From the NCBI RefSeq assembly GCF_002934455.1, contig NZ_PTIR01000024.1, positions 36,465-100,464 on the forward strand: a stretch of 64,000 nt of DNA. Reading direction: 5' to 3'. This DNA is from Trinickia symbiotica (GTDB taxonomy: Bacteria > Pseudomonadota > Gammaproteobacteria > Burkholderiales > Burkholderiaceae). This document shows positions 22,874 through 32,961 of this stretch, one piece after another. The translations under genes and the position numbers were made by a program. The stretch's first letter is position 1. Every line of letters starts with the position of its first letter. The notes below the pieces were generated by a model. It had not been told where the DNA came from, did not search any database, and was given only the letters and a program-made list of their open reading frames with translations.

Positions 22874-23149
22874 CGGTGAGGCGGGGAAGTCGTTCGTTCT
22901 GGTATCGGCGCGGCTGCCGCCGCGGGAAATCCGCCCATTGTAACGGTTCGCCACCGGCCGGCCTATCGGGGCCGTATCCGCAACCGCATTCGCCGCACGA
23001 ATGCAAGCGGTGCAACTCCCGATCGCGGCCGGCGAGCCGCTCGTCGCCGGTAGCGTTAGACTGGGAGCGCGGGCCATCCGTCCGGTCGCGAGATCGGCTC
23101 CGGTGCTGCCGGCATCGTCGTGTGCCGCACCAACCTAGGATGACGAAAC

Positions 23150-23722
23150 ATGATGAGACGACCTCTGCGCTCAACCCGTTCGCTGCTCGCGGCTTGCGCC
23201 TGCGCGGCTGCCTTCGCCGGCGTTGCGATCGCACCCGCCACGCATGCCGCTCCGCCGATCACGGTCACATCCAAGACGCCGACTTCCGGTCCGATCAAGT
23301 ACACCGTGAAAGTCGCCTCGAAGGCGTTCGGCAATCTGCAGGAGACGCGAACGATCAGCTCGGGGCAGACCGACGACTTCAACTGGAAAACGGCGTCGAC
23401 GGCTGGCGCGACACCCGTTCCCGAGCAGTGTCCCGGCTATATGTCTCTCGCGCTCGATGCGAACGGCGCGCTCGCTCGCCAGATCAGCGTGCGCCTCGCG
23501 CCGATCGTCGCCGACGACGGCACCGCCACGGTGCAGATGAGCGTGCAGGCGAGCGTGCCCAAGGGCCGAGCGACGACCGTCAAGACGGGCGGCAAGACGC
23601 TGCAATGTCCGCAGGTGACGGCGATGAGTCAGGTAGTGCGCTTCACGATGCCGACGACCGGAGCGGCGAAGACAGTCGCGCTCAACGACGGCACGCGCGT
23701 GACCGTCTCGGCCAAGCGCTGA
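23150..23722 (+). CDS. Secreted or periplasmic protein of unknown function
   Basis: This 190-residue protein has a clear signal peptide (MMRRPLRSTRSLLAACACAAAFAG... ending near ATHA). A beta-rich domain follows with two cysteines (VPEQCPGYM and TLQCPQVT) that could form one disulfide. I do not recognise a named family with confidence; similar short exported proteins are annotated as hypothetical in Burkholderia. AGGA precedes the start. It stands alone between divergent serB and the convergent exporter genes. Confidence 0.75.
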   Translation: MMRRPLRSTRSLLAACACAAAFAGVAIAPATHAAPPITVTSKTPTSGPIKYTVKVASKAFGNLQETRTISSGQTDDFNWKTASTAGATPVPEQCPGYMSLALDANGALARQISVRLAPIVADDGTATVQMSVQASVPKGRATTVKTGGKTLQCPQVTAMSQVVRFTMPTTGAAKTVALNDGTRVTVSAKR

Positions 23723-23776
23723 GACCTCCGTTTCGCGCGGCAATTTGCGCCGGTGACGGCTCGAGTCCGTTCCGCA

Positions 23777-24586
23777 TCACCGGGCTTCGCGGCGCTCCAG
23801 CAGCCGCGAGGCCAGAAACCGATGGTCGGCCGAGAAGAGCCGCCGATAGGTCAGCAGAACGGCGCCTACTGTGCCGAGCGCCGACGATGCCGCGATGAGG
23901 AACATGATCACGATCTGGTAGCGGACGGCCTGCAGCGGCGATTGTCCTGCCAGCACCTGCCCGGTCATCATCCCCGGAAGGCTGACGACGCCGACCACGG
24001 TCATCTGATTCAACGTCGGAATCATGCCCGCGCGCACGGCTTGCCGCGCGGGGCCTTGCGCGGCCTCCCAGCGCGTCGCGCCGAGCGCGAGCGCCATGTC
24101 GACGCGGTCGCGCCGCGCGGTCAGCTCCTCGGCCATTCGCTCGATGGCGAGCGAGACGCCCGTCAGTGTGTTGCCGAGGATCATCCCGAGGATCGGTATC
24201 GCGTACTGCGGCTCGTACCAGGGATGAATGCGGATCACGGCGAAAAGGCCGATGGCCGCCACGAGCCATGCGCTGATCCAGATCGAAACGATGCTGTCGG
24301 CGCGTTGGCCCGCGTAGGTATGCGCGCCGCGCGCCGCGCCGGCCAGCCCGGCGACGATCGTCATGACCGCGATGACGGGCAGGACCACGTACCAATGGGC
24401 ATTCGCGAACACCCAGCCGAGCACATAGCCGATGGCGAGCAACTGAACGACGGTGCGCACGGCGGCGAGCGCGAGCTTGCGGCCGAGACCGAGCGAGAGC
24501 GCCATCGAGACGGCTCCGTTGACGACGATGAGCAGTGCTGCAATGGCGACGTCTACGAGGCTGAGATTTTGCAGAACGGCATTCAT
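23777..24586 (-). CDS. fetB: FetB/YbbM-type ABC exporter permease
   Basis: This 269-residue membrane protein has about seven hydrophobic segments and the family stretches ILGMILGNTLTGVSLAIERM and GMIPTLNQMTVVGVVSLPGMMTGQVLAG. Members of the UPF0014/FetB family pair with an ATPase and have been linked to iron homeostasis and export. Its ATG overlaps the stop of the ATPase gene as ATGA, so they form a coupled pair. The iron link is family knowledge, not visible here. Confidence 0.88.
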   Translation of the reverse strand: MNAVLQNLSLVDVAIAALLIVVNGAVSMALSLGLGRKLALAAVRTVVQLLAIGYVLGWVFANAHWYVVLPVIAVMTIVAGLAGAARGAHTYAGQRADSIVSIWISAWLVAAIGLFAVIRIHPWYEPQYAIPILGMILGNTLTGVSLAIERMAEELTARRDRVDMALALGATRWEAAQGPARQAVRAGMIPTLNQMTVVGVVSLPGMMTGQVLAGQSPLQAVRYQIVIMFLIAASSALGTVGAVLLTYRRLFSADHRFLASRLLERREAR

Positions 24587-25314
24587 TGCACAGGCTCCTC
24601 GGCCAATCCGAGCTGGCCGGCGCGCATCGTCAACTGCCGCGCGGCGACGCGCGCGGCCTGCGCCGGGTCGTGCGATACCCAGATCAAGCCGCGCTCGGCG
24701 GCACGGGCGTCGAACCAATCGGCGACGAGCGCTTCGATGGCTTGCGCGGATTGCGGATCGAGCGAGGCGGTCGGCTCGTCGAGGAGCAGCACCTCGGGAT
24801 CGAGCTGAAGGACTCGGATCAGCGCGGTGATCTGCGCTTCGCCGCCCGAGAGCTCGCTCGCGCGTTTGTCGAGAAAATCGCTTGCGCGGCCGGCGCGCTC
24901 GGCGAGCCGCGTCGCGCGAGTGCGGTTGAAGCGCGTGCCGCGATAGGCATGAAGCGAGAACGGATAGCGCAAATTGTCCTCGACCGTGCCGTCGAGCAGG
25001 GCCGGGCGCTGCCGGACGTACGCGACGTTCTTGCGATAGCGCGGAATCGTCCGGCGTTCGACGGGCCGCCCATGCCATGCTATGCGCCCCGCGTCGAGCG
25101 GGTCCAGCAGCGCGAGCGCGCGCAAGAAGACGCTTTTGCCGGCGCCCGATGGGCCCGTGACGGCCAGGCGGTCGCCGGCGGCCAGCGCGAAGTCGGTCGC
25201 GGCGAGCAGGGTGGTACCGGTACGCGGATCGCGTCGGACGATGCCCTGCGCTTCAACGAGAAGTGGGGAGTTCAATCGGCGGCTCTTTGATGATCGTGGC
25301 ACGCGGTTCGTCAT
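24583..25314 (-). CDS. fetA: FetA/YbbL-type ABC transporter ATPase
   Basis: This 243-residue ABC ATPase has Walker A GPSGAGKS, the signature ELSGGEAQ and Walker [13 protein letters not shown]. It pairs with the overlapping permease gene. The start at MTNRVPRSSK is chosen because upstream codons cross the divergent asmA promoter region. The first 20 residues are variable. It is transcribed divergently from the AsmA gene. Confidence 0.88.
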   Translation of the reverse strand: MTNRVPRSSKSRRLNSPLLVEAQGIVRRDPRTGTTLLAATDFALAAGDRLAVTGPSGAGKSVFLRALALLDPLDAGRIAWHGRPVERRTIPRYRKNVAYVRQRPALLDGTVEDNLRYPFSLHAYRGTRFNRTRATRLAERAGRASDFLDKRASELSGGEAQITALIRVLQLDPEVLLLDEPTASLDPQSAQAIEALVADWFDARAAERGLIWVSHDPAQAARVAARQLTMRAGQLGLAEEPVQ

Positions 25315-25424
25315 GATAGAGGGAGATCGGCGGCATAGTGCTTGCTCCAGCGCAACTATGACGATCGCGCTCGGGATCGATGCGGTAGAGCGATCGGCGC
25401 GCGCGGCCAATCCGCGGAGCATTT

Positions 25425-27806
25425 ATGCCCGTTGAACGCACTCGCCGGTCCGTTCTCGGCACGATCGGCAAAATTCTCGCCTGGGTCATCGGCATCGACG
25501 TCATCCTCGTCGCGGCGCTGGCCGTTTTCGTCCTGACGTTCGACTGGAACCGGGCCCGGCCGTGGATCGACGACAAGGTATCGCAGGCGCTCGGGCGGCC
25601 GTTCGCGATCAACGGCGATCTGCGCATCGGCTGGGAGCGCCCGGTCGGCGAGAGCGGCTGGCGCGCCTGGGTGCCGTGGCCGCGATTTTCCGCCTATCGT
25701 GTGACGATCGGCAATCCATCATGGGCCAAGGCGCCGCAGTTCGCGACTTTCGACGAGATCACCTTCGACACGAAGGTTCTACCGCTCATCGCGCATACGA
25801 TCGCGGTGCCGACGATCGACTTCGTCAATCCGTCGATCGATCTCGAGCGCCTCGCGGACGGGCGCGATAACTGGACGTTCCAATTCAAGCAGTCGCAGCA
25901 GCCGATGCATTGGTCCGTGGAACTCGGCACCCTGGGTTTCGCGAAGGGCACCATCACGCTTGCGGACGCGCTCAAAAAGATCGACATGCGGATCGGCGTC
26001 GATACGCTTGGACAGCCGATCCCGATTGGGGAGGTGCTCAAGCAGCAGGAATCGGCGTCGCGGCAAACGGCCGCGAACGTCGTGGGCAAGCGCGGCGCGC
26101 GCAAGCTCAGCAAGCAGGAAAAGGCAGCCTCGGGCACGAGAGCGGGCTCGGCGGCATCCGCGGGGGCCGGCGCGGCGGTTGCGCCATCGGTATCTGGCGC
26201 ATCCGGCGCATCCGGCGCATCCAGTTCGGCGGGAATCCCGAACGCCTCCACCGCTTCCGGAGCCGCCGCCAGCTCGCCGTCCGCCGCCTCGAACCCTCGC
26301 GATCAGTACGCGCTGGGCTTCACGGCAAACGGCACCTATCGGTCGACGGCAGTGTCGGGTACGGGCAAGATCGGCAGCGTGCTCGAACTGCGCGACACGA
26401 CCCGCCCGTTTCCGCTGCAGGCCGACGTCAAGATTGGAGACACGCGACTGGCGCTGGTCGGCACGCTCACGGACCCACTGCATCTGGCGGCGCTCGACAT
26501 CCGGCTCTGGCTGCAAGGCGCAAGCGCCGCTCATCTTTATCCGATCCTCGGCGTGCCGCTGCCGGAGACCCCGCCCTATGCGACTGACGGGCACCTGGCC
26601 GGCAATCTCGGCACGAAAGACACCGTTCTGACCTACAGCGGCTTCACGGGCCGCGTGGGCGGCAGCGACCTCGAAGGCACGTTGACCTACGACAATCGAG
26701 GCGCGCGTCCGCTGCTGAAGGGCAATGTCGTTTCGAAGCTGCTGCGCTTCGAGGACCTGGCGCCGATCATCGGAGCCGACACCAATGCGAGCAAGGCCCA
26801 TCGCGGCGAGGCGATCAAACAGCCGGCCGACAAGGCATTGCCCGTCGAGCCTTTCCGAACCGATCGCTGGCGTGCGGTCGATGCCGATGTGACGTTCACG
26901 GGCAAGCGCATCATCAAGAACCCGCAGTTGCCGTTCACGGACCTCTACACGCACGTCGTGATGAAGAATGGCAACCTGGCGCTCGTGCCGCTGCGTTTCG
27001 GCTTCGCGGGCGGATCGCTGGCCTCGGACATCCACCTCGACGGCGGGGCGGTGCCGCTCAAGGCGCGCATTTCGTTGTCCGCGCGGCATCTGAAGCTGAA
27101 GCAGTTGTTCCCTACGCAAAAGACGATGCAATCGGCCCTCGGCGAGCTGAACGGCGACGCCGCACTATCGGCGACGGGCAACTCGCCGGCAGCGATGGCG
27201 GCGACGCTCGATGGCGAGACGAAAGCACTCGTCACGCAGGGCAAGCTGAGCTTGCTGTTGATGGAAGCGGCGGGACTGAACGTGGCGAATGTCGTGTATC
27301 GGAAGCTCTTCGGCGACCAGAACATCAATATCCACTGCGGCGCGGCCGATTTCGTGGCAACGCACGGCGTGCTCGATACACGGACGTTCGCGCTCGACAC
27401 CGACGATGCGCTCATCGCAATGAATGGCAACATCGATCTGCGCAACGAATCGATGAAACTGTCGATTCATCCTCAGACGAAAGGACTGCGCGTCTTTTCG
27501 CTGCGCTCGCCGCTCTACGTCAAGGGCACGTTCAAGCATCCGGACGTCGGCGTCAGCAAAGGTGCGCTTGCCCTGAGGGCCGGCGCGGCCGTCGCCCTCG
27601 GCCTCATCAATCCGTTCGCGGCGCTGATTCCGCTCATCGCGCCGAGTCATAGCAACCCTGCGCCTTGCGACGAGCTGATCGCCCGCATGCGCGAGGCGCC
27701 GAGCGAGCATCCGGCGGCAGCGACGCAATCCGACCGCCCGTCCGTGCCGGCAAGCGCGGCGGCGCCGGCCGAGAACGCGGGGGCGAACGCGAGTAAACAC
27801 CGGTGA
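25425..27806 (+). CDS. AsmA-family envelope protein
   Basis: This 793-residue protein has one N-terminal membrane anchor (about 15-40) and a large periplasmic part of the AsmA type, related to bridge-like lipid-transfer proteins. The conserved N-terminus is DWNRARPWIDDKVSQALGRPFAINGDLRIGW. The C-terminal AsmA-like domain includes LLMEAAGLNVANVVYRKLFGD and LSIHPQTKGLRVFSLRSPLYVKGTFKHPDV. Residues about 210-290 are a low-complexity Ala/Ser/Gly insertion with a 9-bp DNA repeat. GGAG lies five bases before the start. Confidence 0.88.
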   Translation: MPVERTRRSVLGTIGKILAWVIGIDVILVAALAVFVLTFDWNRARPWIDDKVSQALGRPFAINGDLRIGWERPVGESGWRAWVPWPRFSAYRVTIGNPSWAKAPQFATFDEITFDTKVLPLIAHTIAVPTIDFVNPSIDLERLADGRDNWTFQFKQSQQPMHWSVELGTLGFAKGTITLADALKKIDMRIGVDTLGQPIPIGEVLKQQESASRQTAANVVGKRGARKLSKQEKAASGTRAGSAASAGAGAAVAPSVSGASGASGASSSAGIPNASTASGAAASSPSAASNPRDQYALGFTANGTYRSTAVSGTGKIGSVLELRDTTRPFPLQADVKIGDTRLALVGTLTDPLHLAALDIRLWLQGASAAHLYPILGVPLPETPPYATDGHLAGNLGTKDTVLTYSGFTGRVGGSDLEGTLTYDNRGARPLLKGNVVSKLLRFEDLAPIIGADTNASKAHRGEAIKQPADKALPVEPFRTDRWRAVDADVTFTGKRIIKNPQLPFTDLYTHVVMKNGNLALVPLRFGFAGGSLASDIHLDGGAVPLKARISLSARHLKLKQLFPTQKTMQSALGELNGDAALSATGNSPAAMAATLDGETKALVTQGKLSLLLMEAAGLNVANVVYRKLFGDQNINIHCGAADFVATHGVLDTRTFALDTDDALIAMNGNIDLRNESMKLSIHPQTKGLRVFSLRSPLYVKGTFKHPDVGVSKGALALRAGAAVALGLINPFAALIPLIAPSHSNPAPCDELIARMREAPSEHPAAATQSDRPSVPASAAAPAENAGANASKHR
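26196..26222 (+). repeat. Three in-frame copies of GGCGCATCC in the AsmA gene
   Basis: Three perfect 9-bp units encode the repeated Gly-Ala-Ser tripeptides within the low-complexity linker. Length changes would stay in frame. Confidence 0.85.
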
Positions 27807-27869
27807 GCTTCACGAAAGCTTGGTAAAATTCCAGGTTTTTCGTCGAACGTCATTCCGAGGACTCGCGCC

Positions 27870-29462
27870 GTGCTGTCTACCGCCAACATCACCATGCAAT
27901 TCGGGCCGAAGCCCCTTTTCGAGAACATCTCGGTCAAGTTCGGGGAAGGGAACCGGTACGGCCTCATCGGCGCGAACGGCTGCGGGAAATCGACGTTCAT
28001 GAAGATTCTCGGCGGCGATCTCGAGCCGAGCGCGGGCACGGTCATGCTCGAGCCGAACGTGCGTCTCGGCAAGCTGCGGCAGGACCAGTTCGCTTACGAG
28101 GACGTGCGCGTGCTCGATGTCGTCATGATGGGGCACACGGAGATGTGGGCCGCGATGACCGAGCGCGACGCGATCTATGCGAATCCCGAGGCGACGGACG
28201 ACGATTACATGCACGCCGCCGAGCTCGAGGCCAAGTTCGCCGAGTACGGCGGCTACACGGCCGAGGCGCGCGCGGGTGAACTGCTGCTCGGCATCGGCAT
28301 CCACATCGACGACCACAACGGCCCAATGAGCAACATCGCGCCGGGCTGGAAGCTGCGCGTGCTGCTCGCGCAGGCGCTTTTCTCCAAGCCTGACGTGCTG
28401 CTGCTCGACGAGCCGACCAACAACCTCGACATCAATTCGATCCGCTGGCTCGAGAACGTGCTGAACGAGTACAACTCGACGATGATCATCATCTCGCACG
28501 ATCGTCACTTCCTGAACCAGGTCTGCACGCACATGGCGGACATGGATTACGGCACGCTGAAGGTCTACCCGGGCAACTACGACGACTACATGCTCGCATC
28601 GACGCAGGCCCGTGAGCGCCAGGCCGCGGCGAATGCGAAGGCGAAGGAGCGTATTGCCGATCTGCAGGACTTCGTGCGCCGCTTCTCGGCGAACAAGTCG
28701 AAGGCACGCCAGGCGACGAGCCGCTTGAAGCAGATCGATAAGATCAAGATCGAGGAATTCAAGCCGTCGTCGCGGCAGAACCCGTTCATTCGCTTCGAGT
28801 ACGAGAAGAAGCTCCATAACATCGCCGTGGTGGCCGACGGCATCACGAAGCGCTACGACCGCACGATTTTCGAGAATTTCAACCTCTCCGTGCAGCCGGG
28901 CGAGCGGATCGCGATCATCGGCGAAAACGGCGCGGGCAAGACGACGCTTTTGCGGTCGTTGTTCGGCAACCTCGCCGTCGATCGCGGTACGGTGAAGTGG
29001 GCCGAGAATGCGAACGTCGGCTATATGCCGCAAGACACCTACGAGGAGTTTCCCGACGACGTCACGCTGACCGACTGGATCGATGATTACCGCAAGGAGG
29101 GCGATGACGATCAGATGGTGCGCGGCACGCTCGGCCGCCTGCTGTTCAGCGGCGACGACATCAAGAAGTCGGTGAAGGTGCTGTCGGGCGGCGAGAAGGG
29201 CCGCATGATCTGGGGCAAGCTGATGCTCGGCCGCCACAACGTGCTGCTGATGGACGAGCCGACTAACCATATGGACATGGAGTCGATCGAATCGCTGCAG
29301 ATCGCGCTCGACAAGTATGAAGGCACGCTGATCTTCGTTTCGCATGACCGCGAGTTCGTCAGCGGCCTGGCGAATCGCATCATCGAGGTCCGCACGGACG
29401 GGACGCTCGTCGACTTCGGCGGGAATTACGAGGATTTCCTCGCGAGTCAAGGGTTGCAGTAA
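27870..29462 (+). CDS. ABC-F family ribosome-associated ATPase, YbiT-like
   Basis: This 530-residue protein has two ABC domains in tandem and no membrane segments. Walker A motifs are GANGCGKS and GENGAGKT; Walker B motifs are [11 protein letters not shown] and [12 protein letters not shown] charged linker (about 240-310) matches the P-site tRNA interaction motif of ABC-F proteins. The first signature is degenerate ([15 protein letters not shown]) and the second is SGGEKGR, as usual for YbiT. Such proteins act on stalled ribosomes. The start is GTG with CCGAGG upstream. Confidence 0.93.
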   Translation: MLSTANITMQFGPKPLFENISVKFGEGNRYGLIGANGCGKSTFMKILGGDLEPSAGTVMLEPNVRLGKLRQDQFAYEDVRVLDVVMMGHTEMWAAMTERDAIYANPEATDDDYMHAAELEAKFAEYGGYTAEARAGELLLGIGIHIDDHNGPMSNIAPGWKLRVLLAQALFSKPDVLLLDEPTNNLDINSIRWLENVLNEYNSTMIIISHDRHFLNQVCTHMADMDYGTLKVYPGNYDDYMLASTQARERQAAANAKAKERIADLQDFVRRFSANKSKARQATSRLKQIDKIKIEEFKPSSRQNPFIRFEYEKKLHNIAVVADGITKRYDRTIFENFNLSVQPGERIAIIGENGAGKTTLLRSLFGNLAVDRGTVKWAENANVGYMPQDTYEEFPDDVTLTDWIDDYRKEGDDDQMVRGTLGRLLFSGDDIKKSVKVLSGGEKGRMIWGKLMLGRHNVLLMDEPTNHMDMESIESLQIALDKYEGTLIFVSHDREFVSGLANRIIEVRTDGTLVDFGGNYEDFLASQGLQ

Positions 29463-29526
29463 GCCCGGAGCCAATCCGAGCCAGGTGAGTAGAATAAGCG
29501 GATCCAACCGAAGAGGCGGGGCCGCG

Positions 29527-30969
29527 ATGAAAACGTACGCGCACCTTTACGTCGGCGGAAAATGGCTCGAGCCCGCCGGAAGCGGCACGATCGATGTGAT
29601 CGATTCGGCCACCGAGGAGGTCATGGGCCGCATTCCCGAAGGGACGGCGGCCGATGCCGAAGCCGCCGTCGAAGCGGCCAAGCTCGCTTTCGATGGCTGG
29701 TCCGTCACGCCGCCCGAGACGCGCGCTGAGTATCTGCAGAAGATCGCCGAAGCCGTCAAGGCGCGAACCGAAGAGCTGACTCAGCTCATCTGCGGCGAAG
29801 TCGGCATGCCGATCAAGCTCACGCGCGCCATACAGGTCGGTTCCGCCGTCTACAACTGGAAGGCCTACGCCCGGCTCGCGCGCGAGTTTCCATTCGACGA
29901 GCGCGCCGACAATTCACTCGTCGTGCGCGAGCCCGTCGGTGTGGTCGCGGCTATCACGCCGTGGAACTATCCGCTCAATCAGATCACGCTGAAAGTGGCC
30001 CCCGCGCTGGCTGCCGGCTGCACCGTCGTGCTCAAACCTTCCGAAGTCGCCCCGCTCAATGCATTCGTCCTCGCGGAAGCCATCGAGGATGCCGGGTTGC
30101 CTGCGGGCGTCTTCAATATCGTCAGCGGCTATGGCCCCGTCGTCGGTGAGATCATGGCGAGCCATCCGTTCGTCGATATGGTTTCGTTCACGGGCTCGAC
30201 GCGCGCAGGTAAGCGTGTCGCGGAGCTGGCCGCGGCCACGGTCAAGCGCGTCGCGCTCGAGCTCGGCGGTAAGTCGGCCTCGCTCATTCTCGATGATGCC
30301 GATTTCCCGATCGCCATCAAAAGCACGGTTGCGGCCTGCTATCTGAACTCGGGGCAGACCTGCTCCGCGCACACCCGGATGCTCGTGCCGGAATCGCGAT
30401 ACGACGAGGCCTGCGCGCTGGCGAAAGCCGCGGCCGAAGACTATGTGGCGGGAGACCCCCGCGACGAACGAACGCGGCTGGGCCCGCTGGCATCGGCCGC
30501 GCAACTTCAGCGGGTGTATGGCTATATCGAACGCGGCATCGCGGAAGGCGCCGAGCTCATTACCGGCGGCACGGGTATGCCCGATGGCATTTCGAAAGGT
30601 TTCTTCGTGAAGCCGACAGTGTTTGGCGGCGTTCATCCCAAGGCGACGATCGCTCAAGAGGAGATCTTCGGCCCTGTCCTGTCGATCTTGACGTATGAAG
30701 ACGAGGGGGAGGCCGTTCGTATCGCCAACGATTCGCCCTACGGGCTCTCCGGCGCGGTCTGGGCCGGGGACGACGAGCAAGCGCTGCGCATAGCGCGCCG
30801 CATCCGGACTGGCCAAGTCGAGATCAACGGCGGGACCTGGAACATGGAAGCACCGTTCGGTGGCTTCAAACAATCGGGATATGGCCGCGAGAACGGTAAG
30901 TACGGCCTCGAGGAGTATCTCGAATACAAGTCGATGCAGTTCAAGCTCGTGAAGCCGGGCGGCCGATAG
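29527..30969 (+). CDS. NAD(P)-dependent aldehyde dehydrogenase
   Basis: This 480-residue aldehyde dehydrogenase superfamily enzyme has [10 protein letters not shown] for cofactor binding, [11 protein letters not shown], the glutamate of LELGGKSA and the catalytic cysteine in [20 protein letters not shown] and the C-terminal [25 protein letters not shown] are typical. The substrate cannot be read. It lies 64 bases after the ABC-F gene with no terminator between. Confidence 0.93.
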   Translation: MKTYAHLYVGGKWLEPAGSGTIDVIDSATEEVMGRIPEGTAADAEAAVEAAKLAFDGWSVTPPETRAEYLQKIAEAVKARTEELTQLICGEVGMPIKLTRAIQVGSAVYNWKAYARLAREFPFDERADNSLVVREPVGVVAAITPWNYPLNQITLKVAPALAAGCTVVLKPSEVAPLNAFVLAEAIEDAGLPAGVFNIVSGYGPVVGEIMASHPFVDMVSFTGSTRAGKRVAELAAATVKRVALELGGKSASLILDDADFPIAIKSTVAACYLNSGQTCSAHTRMLVPESRYDEACALAKAAAEDYVAGDPRDERTRLGPLASAAQLQRVYGYIERGIAEGAELITGGTGMPDGISKGFFVKPTVFGGVHPKATIAQEEIFGPVLSILTYEDEGEAVRIANDSPYGLSGAVWAGDDEQALRIARRIRTGQVEINGGTWNMEAPFGGFKQSGYGRENGKYGLEEYLEYKSMQFKLVKPGGR

Positions 30970-31100
30970 CGGGCGCCTTACGCGGCCTGCAGCGCTCGCT
31001 CGATGCATCGGGCAAAGCTGCCGGCCGCACGGCTCGGAGATACATCGACCACACGATTCGAACCAGCCGCCGTCGTCTGCCGCGGGCCCGAGCGGCGTAT

Positions 31101-31337
31101 TTAAAGCTTGTCGTACTTGAACCGCACGGCCGTGCCTTCGCGTTCGATCCGCGACCAGACCGCGCGCTTTTCGTCGTCCGACATGAAGACCCAGTTCGAG
31201 ACTTCCATCGCGGTCCGCCCGCAGCCTTTGCAGACGTCGTCGAAGAGCGTGGAGCACACGCCGATGCAGGGGCTGTCCGGGCGATCGTGGAGGTCTGAAG
31301 GCATTGAAAGGTCTGAGGCATGCGTGGGAGCCGTCAT
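31101..31337 (-). CDS. DUF1289 cysteine-rich small protein
   Basis: This 78-residue protein has the DUF1289 pattern SPCIGVCSTLFDDVCKGCGRTAMEVSNW: four cysteines, likely binding a metal or iron-sulfur cluster. Function is unknown. ATG 31337 was preferred to a longer TTG start at 31376, which has no clear ribosome site. It is divergent from the pot operon. Confidence 0.88.
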   Translation of the reverse strand: MTAPTHASDLSMPSDLHDRPDSPCIGVCSTLFDDVCKGCGRTAMEVSNWVFMSDDEKRAVWSRIEREGTAVRFKYDKL

Positions 31338-31512
31338 GTTAACCGATCCCGCCGTCGGCTCCCCTTCGGCGCTCAATCGTGCGGCGCGTCGACAGGCCCT
31401 CTATTGGTGCAACGGGAATCGACGTTGCTGCCCGGTTGCGCCTCGCCAACGCTTCCCCTCCGGATTTCGTCGCGACAAACTGGCCGAAAGGCCAAAAAGC
31501 TATTTTTTCAGC

Positions 31513-31540
31513 TAGACACCGGCGCATAACCGGCTAAAAT
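31513..31540 (+). promoter_or_regulatory. Candidate sigma-70 promoter of the pot operon
   Basis: TAGACA (31513-31518) and TAAAAT (31535-31540) lie 16 bases apart, each one mismatch from consensus. They sit in the 408-base gap between the DUF1289 gene and potF and would give a leader of about 200 bases. I saw no further gene in that gap. Confidence 0.45.
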
Positions 31541-31745
31541 TGCGCGCGATTTGAGGGAGCGAAGCGTGCCGGGCATGGCGACCGCTGTGCGGTTTGCGCG
31601 ACAGCCGGGCTGGCCTGCTGGCGTTTTTTCGTTCGCCAGCCACAATTGGTGATAGGTTTCGAAGTTTTCGGAAGGGGCCGCGCGCGTGGCGCTGCGGTGT
31701 CGAGCGGGCAGACGGCCGGTACCGGCCGGCGGATCGGAGAACGGA

Positions 31746-32840
31746 ATGGGAAAACGGGTAATGAGCGGGCTCGCGGCGCTCGCGCTGTTGGCGGCGCCGT
31801 GGGCGATGGCGAAGGACACGCAGCTGAACGTTTATAACTGGTCCGACTACATTGCCAAGGACACGATTCCGAACTTCACGAAAGAGACGGGCATTCAGGT
31901 CAAGTACGACAACTACGACAGCGACGATACGCTGCAAGCGAAGCTGCTGACGGGCAACTCGGGGTACGACATCGTCGTGCCGACGAGCAACTACGCGGGC
32001 AAGCAGATCCAGGCCGGCATTTTCTCGCCGCTCGACAAATCGAAGCTGCCGAACCTCAAGTATCTCGATCCGCAACTGATGGCGCTCGTTGCCGGTGCCG
32101 ATCCAGGCAACAAGTATGTCGTGCCTTGGGCATGGGGCACGACGGGCCTCGGCTACAACGTGACGAAGGTCAAGCAGATCCTCGGCCCGAAAGCCGCGCT
32201 CGATAGCTGGGACATTCTCTTCAAGCCGGAAAACATCTCGAAGTTGAAAGCCTGCGGCGTCTCGGTGCTCGACGCGCCGGACCAGATGTTCGCGGCGGCG
32301 CTCCATTACATCGGGAAGGATCCGTACACGACGAACCCGGCCGATTACCAGGCCGCGCTCGCGATGTTGAAGAAGATCCGCCCCTATATCACGCAGTTCA
32401 ATTCGTCGGGCTATATCAACGATATGGTCGGCGGCGACATCTGCTTCGCCTACGGCTGGTCCGGCGACGTCGTGATCGCCAAGCATCGCGCAATGGAAGC
32501 GAAGAAAGCGTACGAGATCGAGTACTACATCCCGAAGGGCGGGGCGCCTGTCTGGTTCGACGTGATGGCGATACCGAAGGACGCGGCGCATAAGGACGCC
32601 GCGCACGAGTGGATCAACTACATTGAGACGCCGCAAGTCAACGCCGCGATCACCGATGCCGTCTATTACCCGACGGCGAATGCCGAGGCCAAGAAATACG
32701 TGAAGCCGGACATCGCGAAGGATCCCGCCGTCTACCCGCCGCCGGACGTCGTCAAGACGCTGTTCCTGCTGAAGCCGCTGCCGGTCGATATCCAGCGGCT
32801 GCAAACGCGGCTCTGGACCGAATTCAAGACGGGTCGCTGA
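31746..32840 (+). CDS. potF: Polyamine (putrescine) ABC transporter substrate-binding protein
   Basis: This 364-residue periplasmic binding protein has a signal peptide of about 22 residues (MGKRVMSGLAALALLAAPWAMA). The PotD/PotF opening is LNVYNWSDYIAKDTIPNFTKETGI. Other family stretches are VVPTSNYAGKQIQAGIF, PWAWGTTGLGYN and FAYGWSGDV. Putrescine preference is inferred from family resemblance. GGAG precedes the ATG. A hairpin follows before potG, which would allow excess binding protein to be made. Confidence 0.93.
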   Translation: MGKRVMSGLAALALLAAPWAMAKDTQLNVYNWSDYIAKDTIPNFTKETGIQVKYDNYDSDDTLQAKLLTGNSGYDIVVPTSNYAGKQIQAGIFSPLDKSKLPNLKYLDPQLMALVAGADPGNKYVVPWAWGTTGLGYNVTKVKQILGPKAALDSWDILFKPENISKLKACGVSVLDAPDQMFAAALHYIGKDPYTTNPADYQAALAMLKKIRPYITQFNSSGYINDMVGGDICFAYGWSGDVVIAKHRAMEAKKAYEIEYYIPKGGAPVWFDVMAIPKDAAHKDAAHEWINYIETPQVNAAITDAVYYPTANAEAKKYVKPDIAKDPAVYPPPDVVKTLFLLKPLPVDIQRLQTRLWTEFKTGR

Positions 32841-32914
32841 TTAGCCGATAGCACGCGATGGAACGAGCGAACGCCGACACGACACCCTATCGGAGTCGGC
32901 AGCCCTCGTAATTG

Positions 32915-32943
32915 AGCCCCCGGAACCCAGCCGGGGGCTTTGT
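32915..32943 (+). terminator. Attenuating hairpin between potF and potG
   Basis: The stem AGCCCCCGG (32915-32923) pairs with CCGGGGGCT (32931-32939) around a seven-base loop, followed by a short T-rich tail. Since potGHI follow closely on the same strand, it probably reduces rather than stops transcription. Confidence 0.75.
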
Positions 32944-32961
32944 ACGTCAAACGATGGAGTC

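Noticed and set aside
27810..29507. Long minus-strand open frame opposite the ABC-F gene
   Set aside because: It is antisense to a strongly conserved two-domain ATPase and has no motifs.
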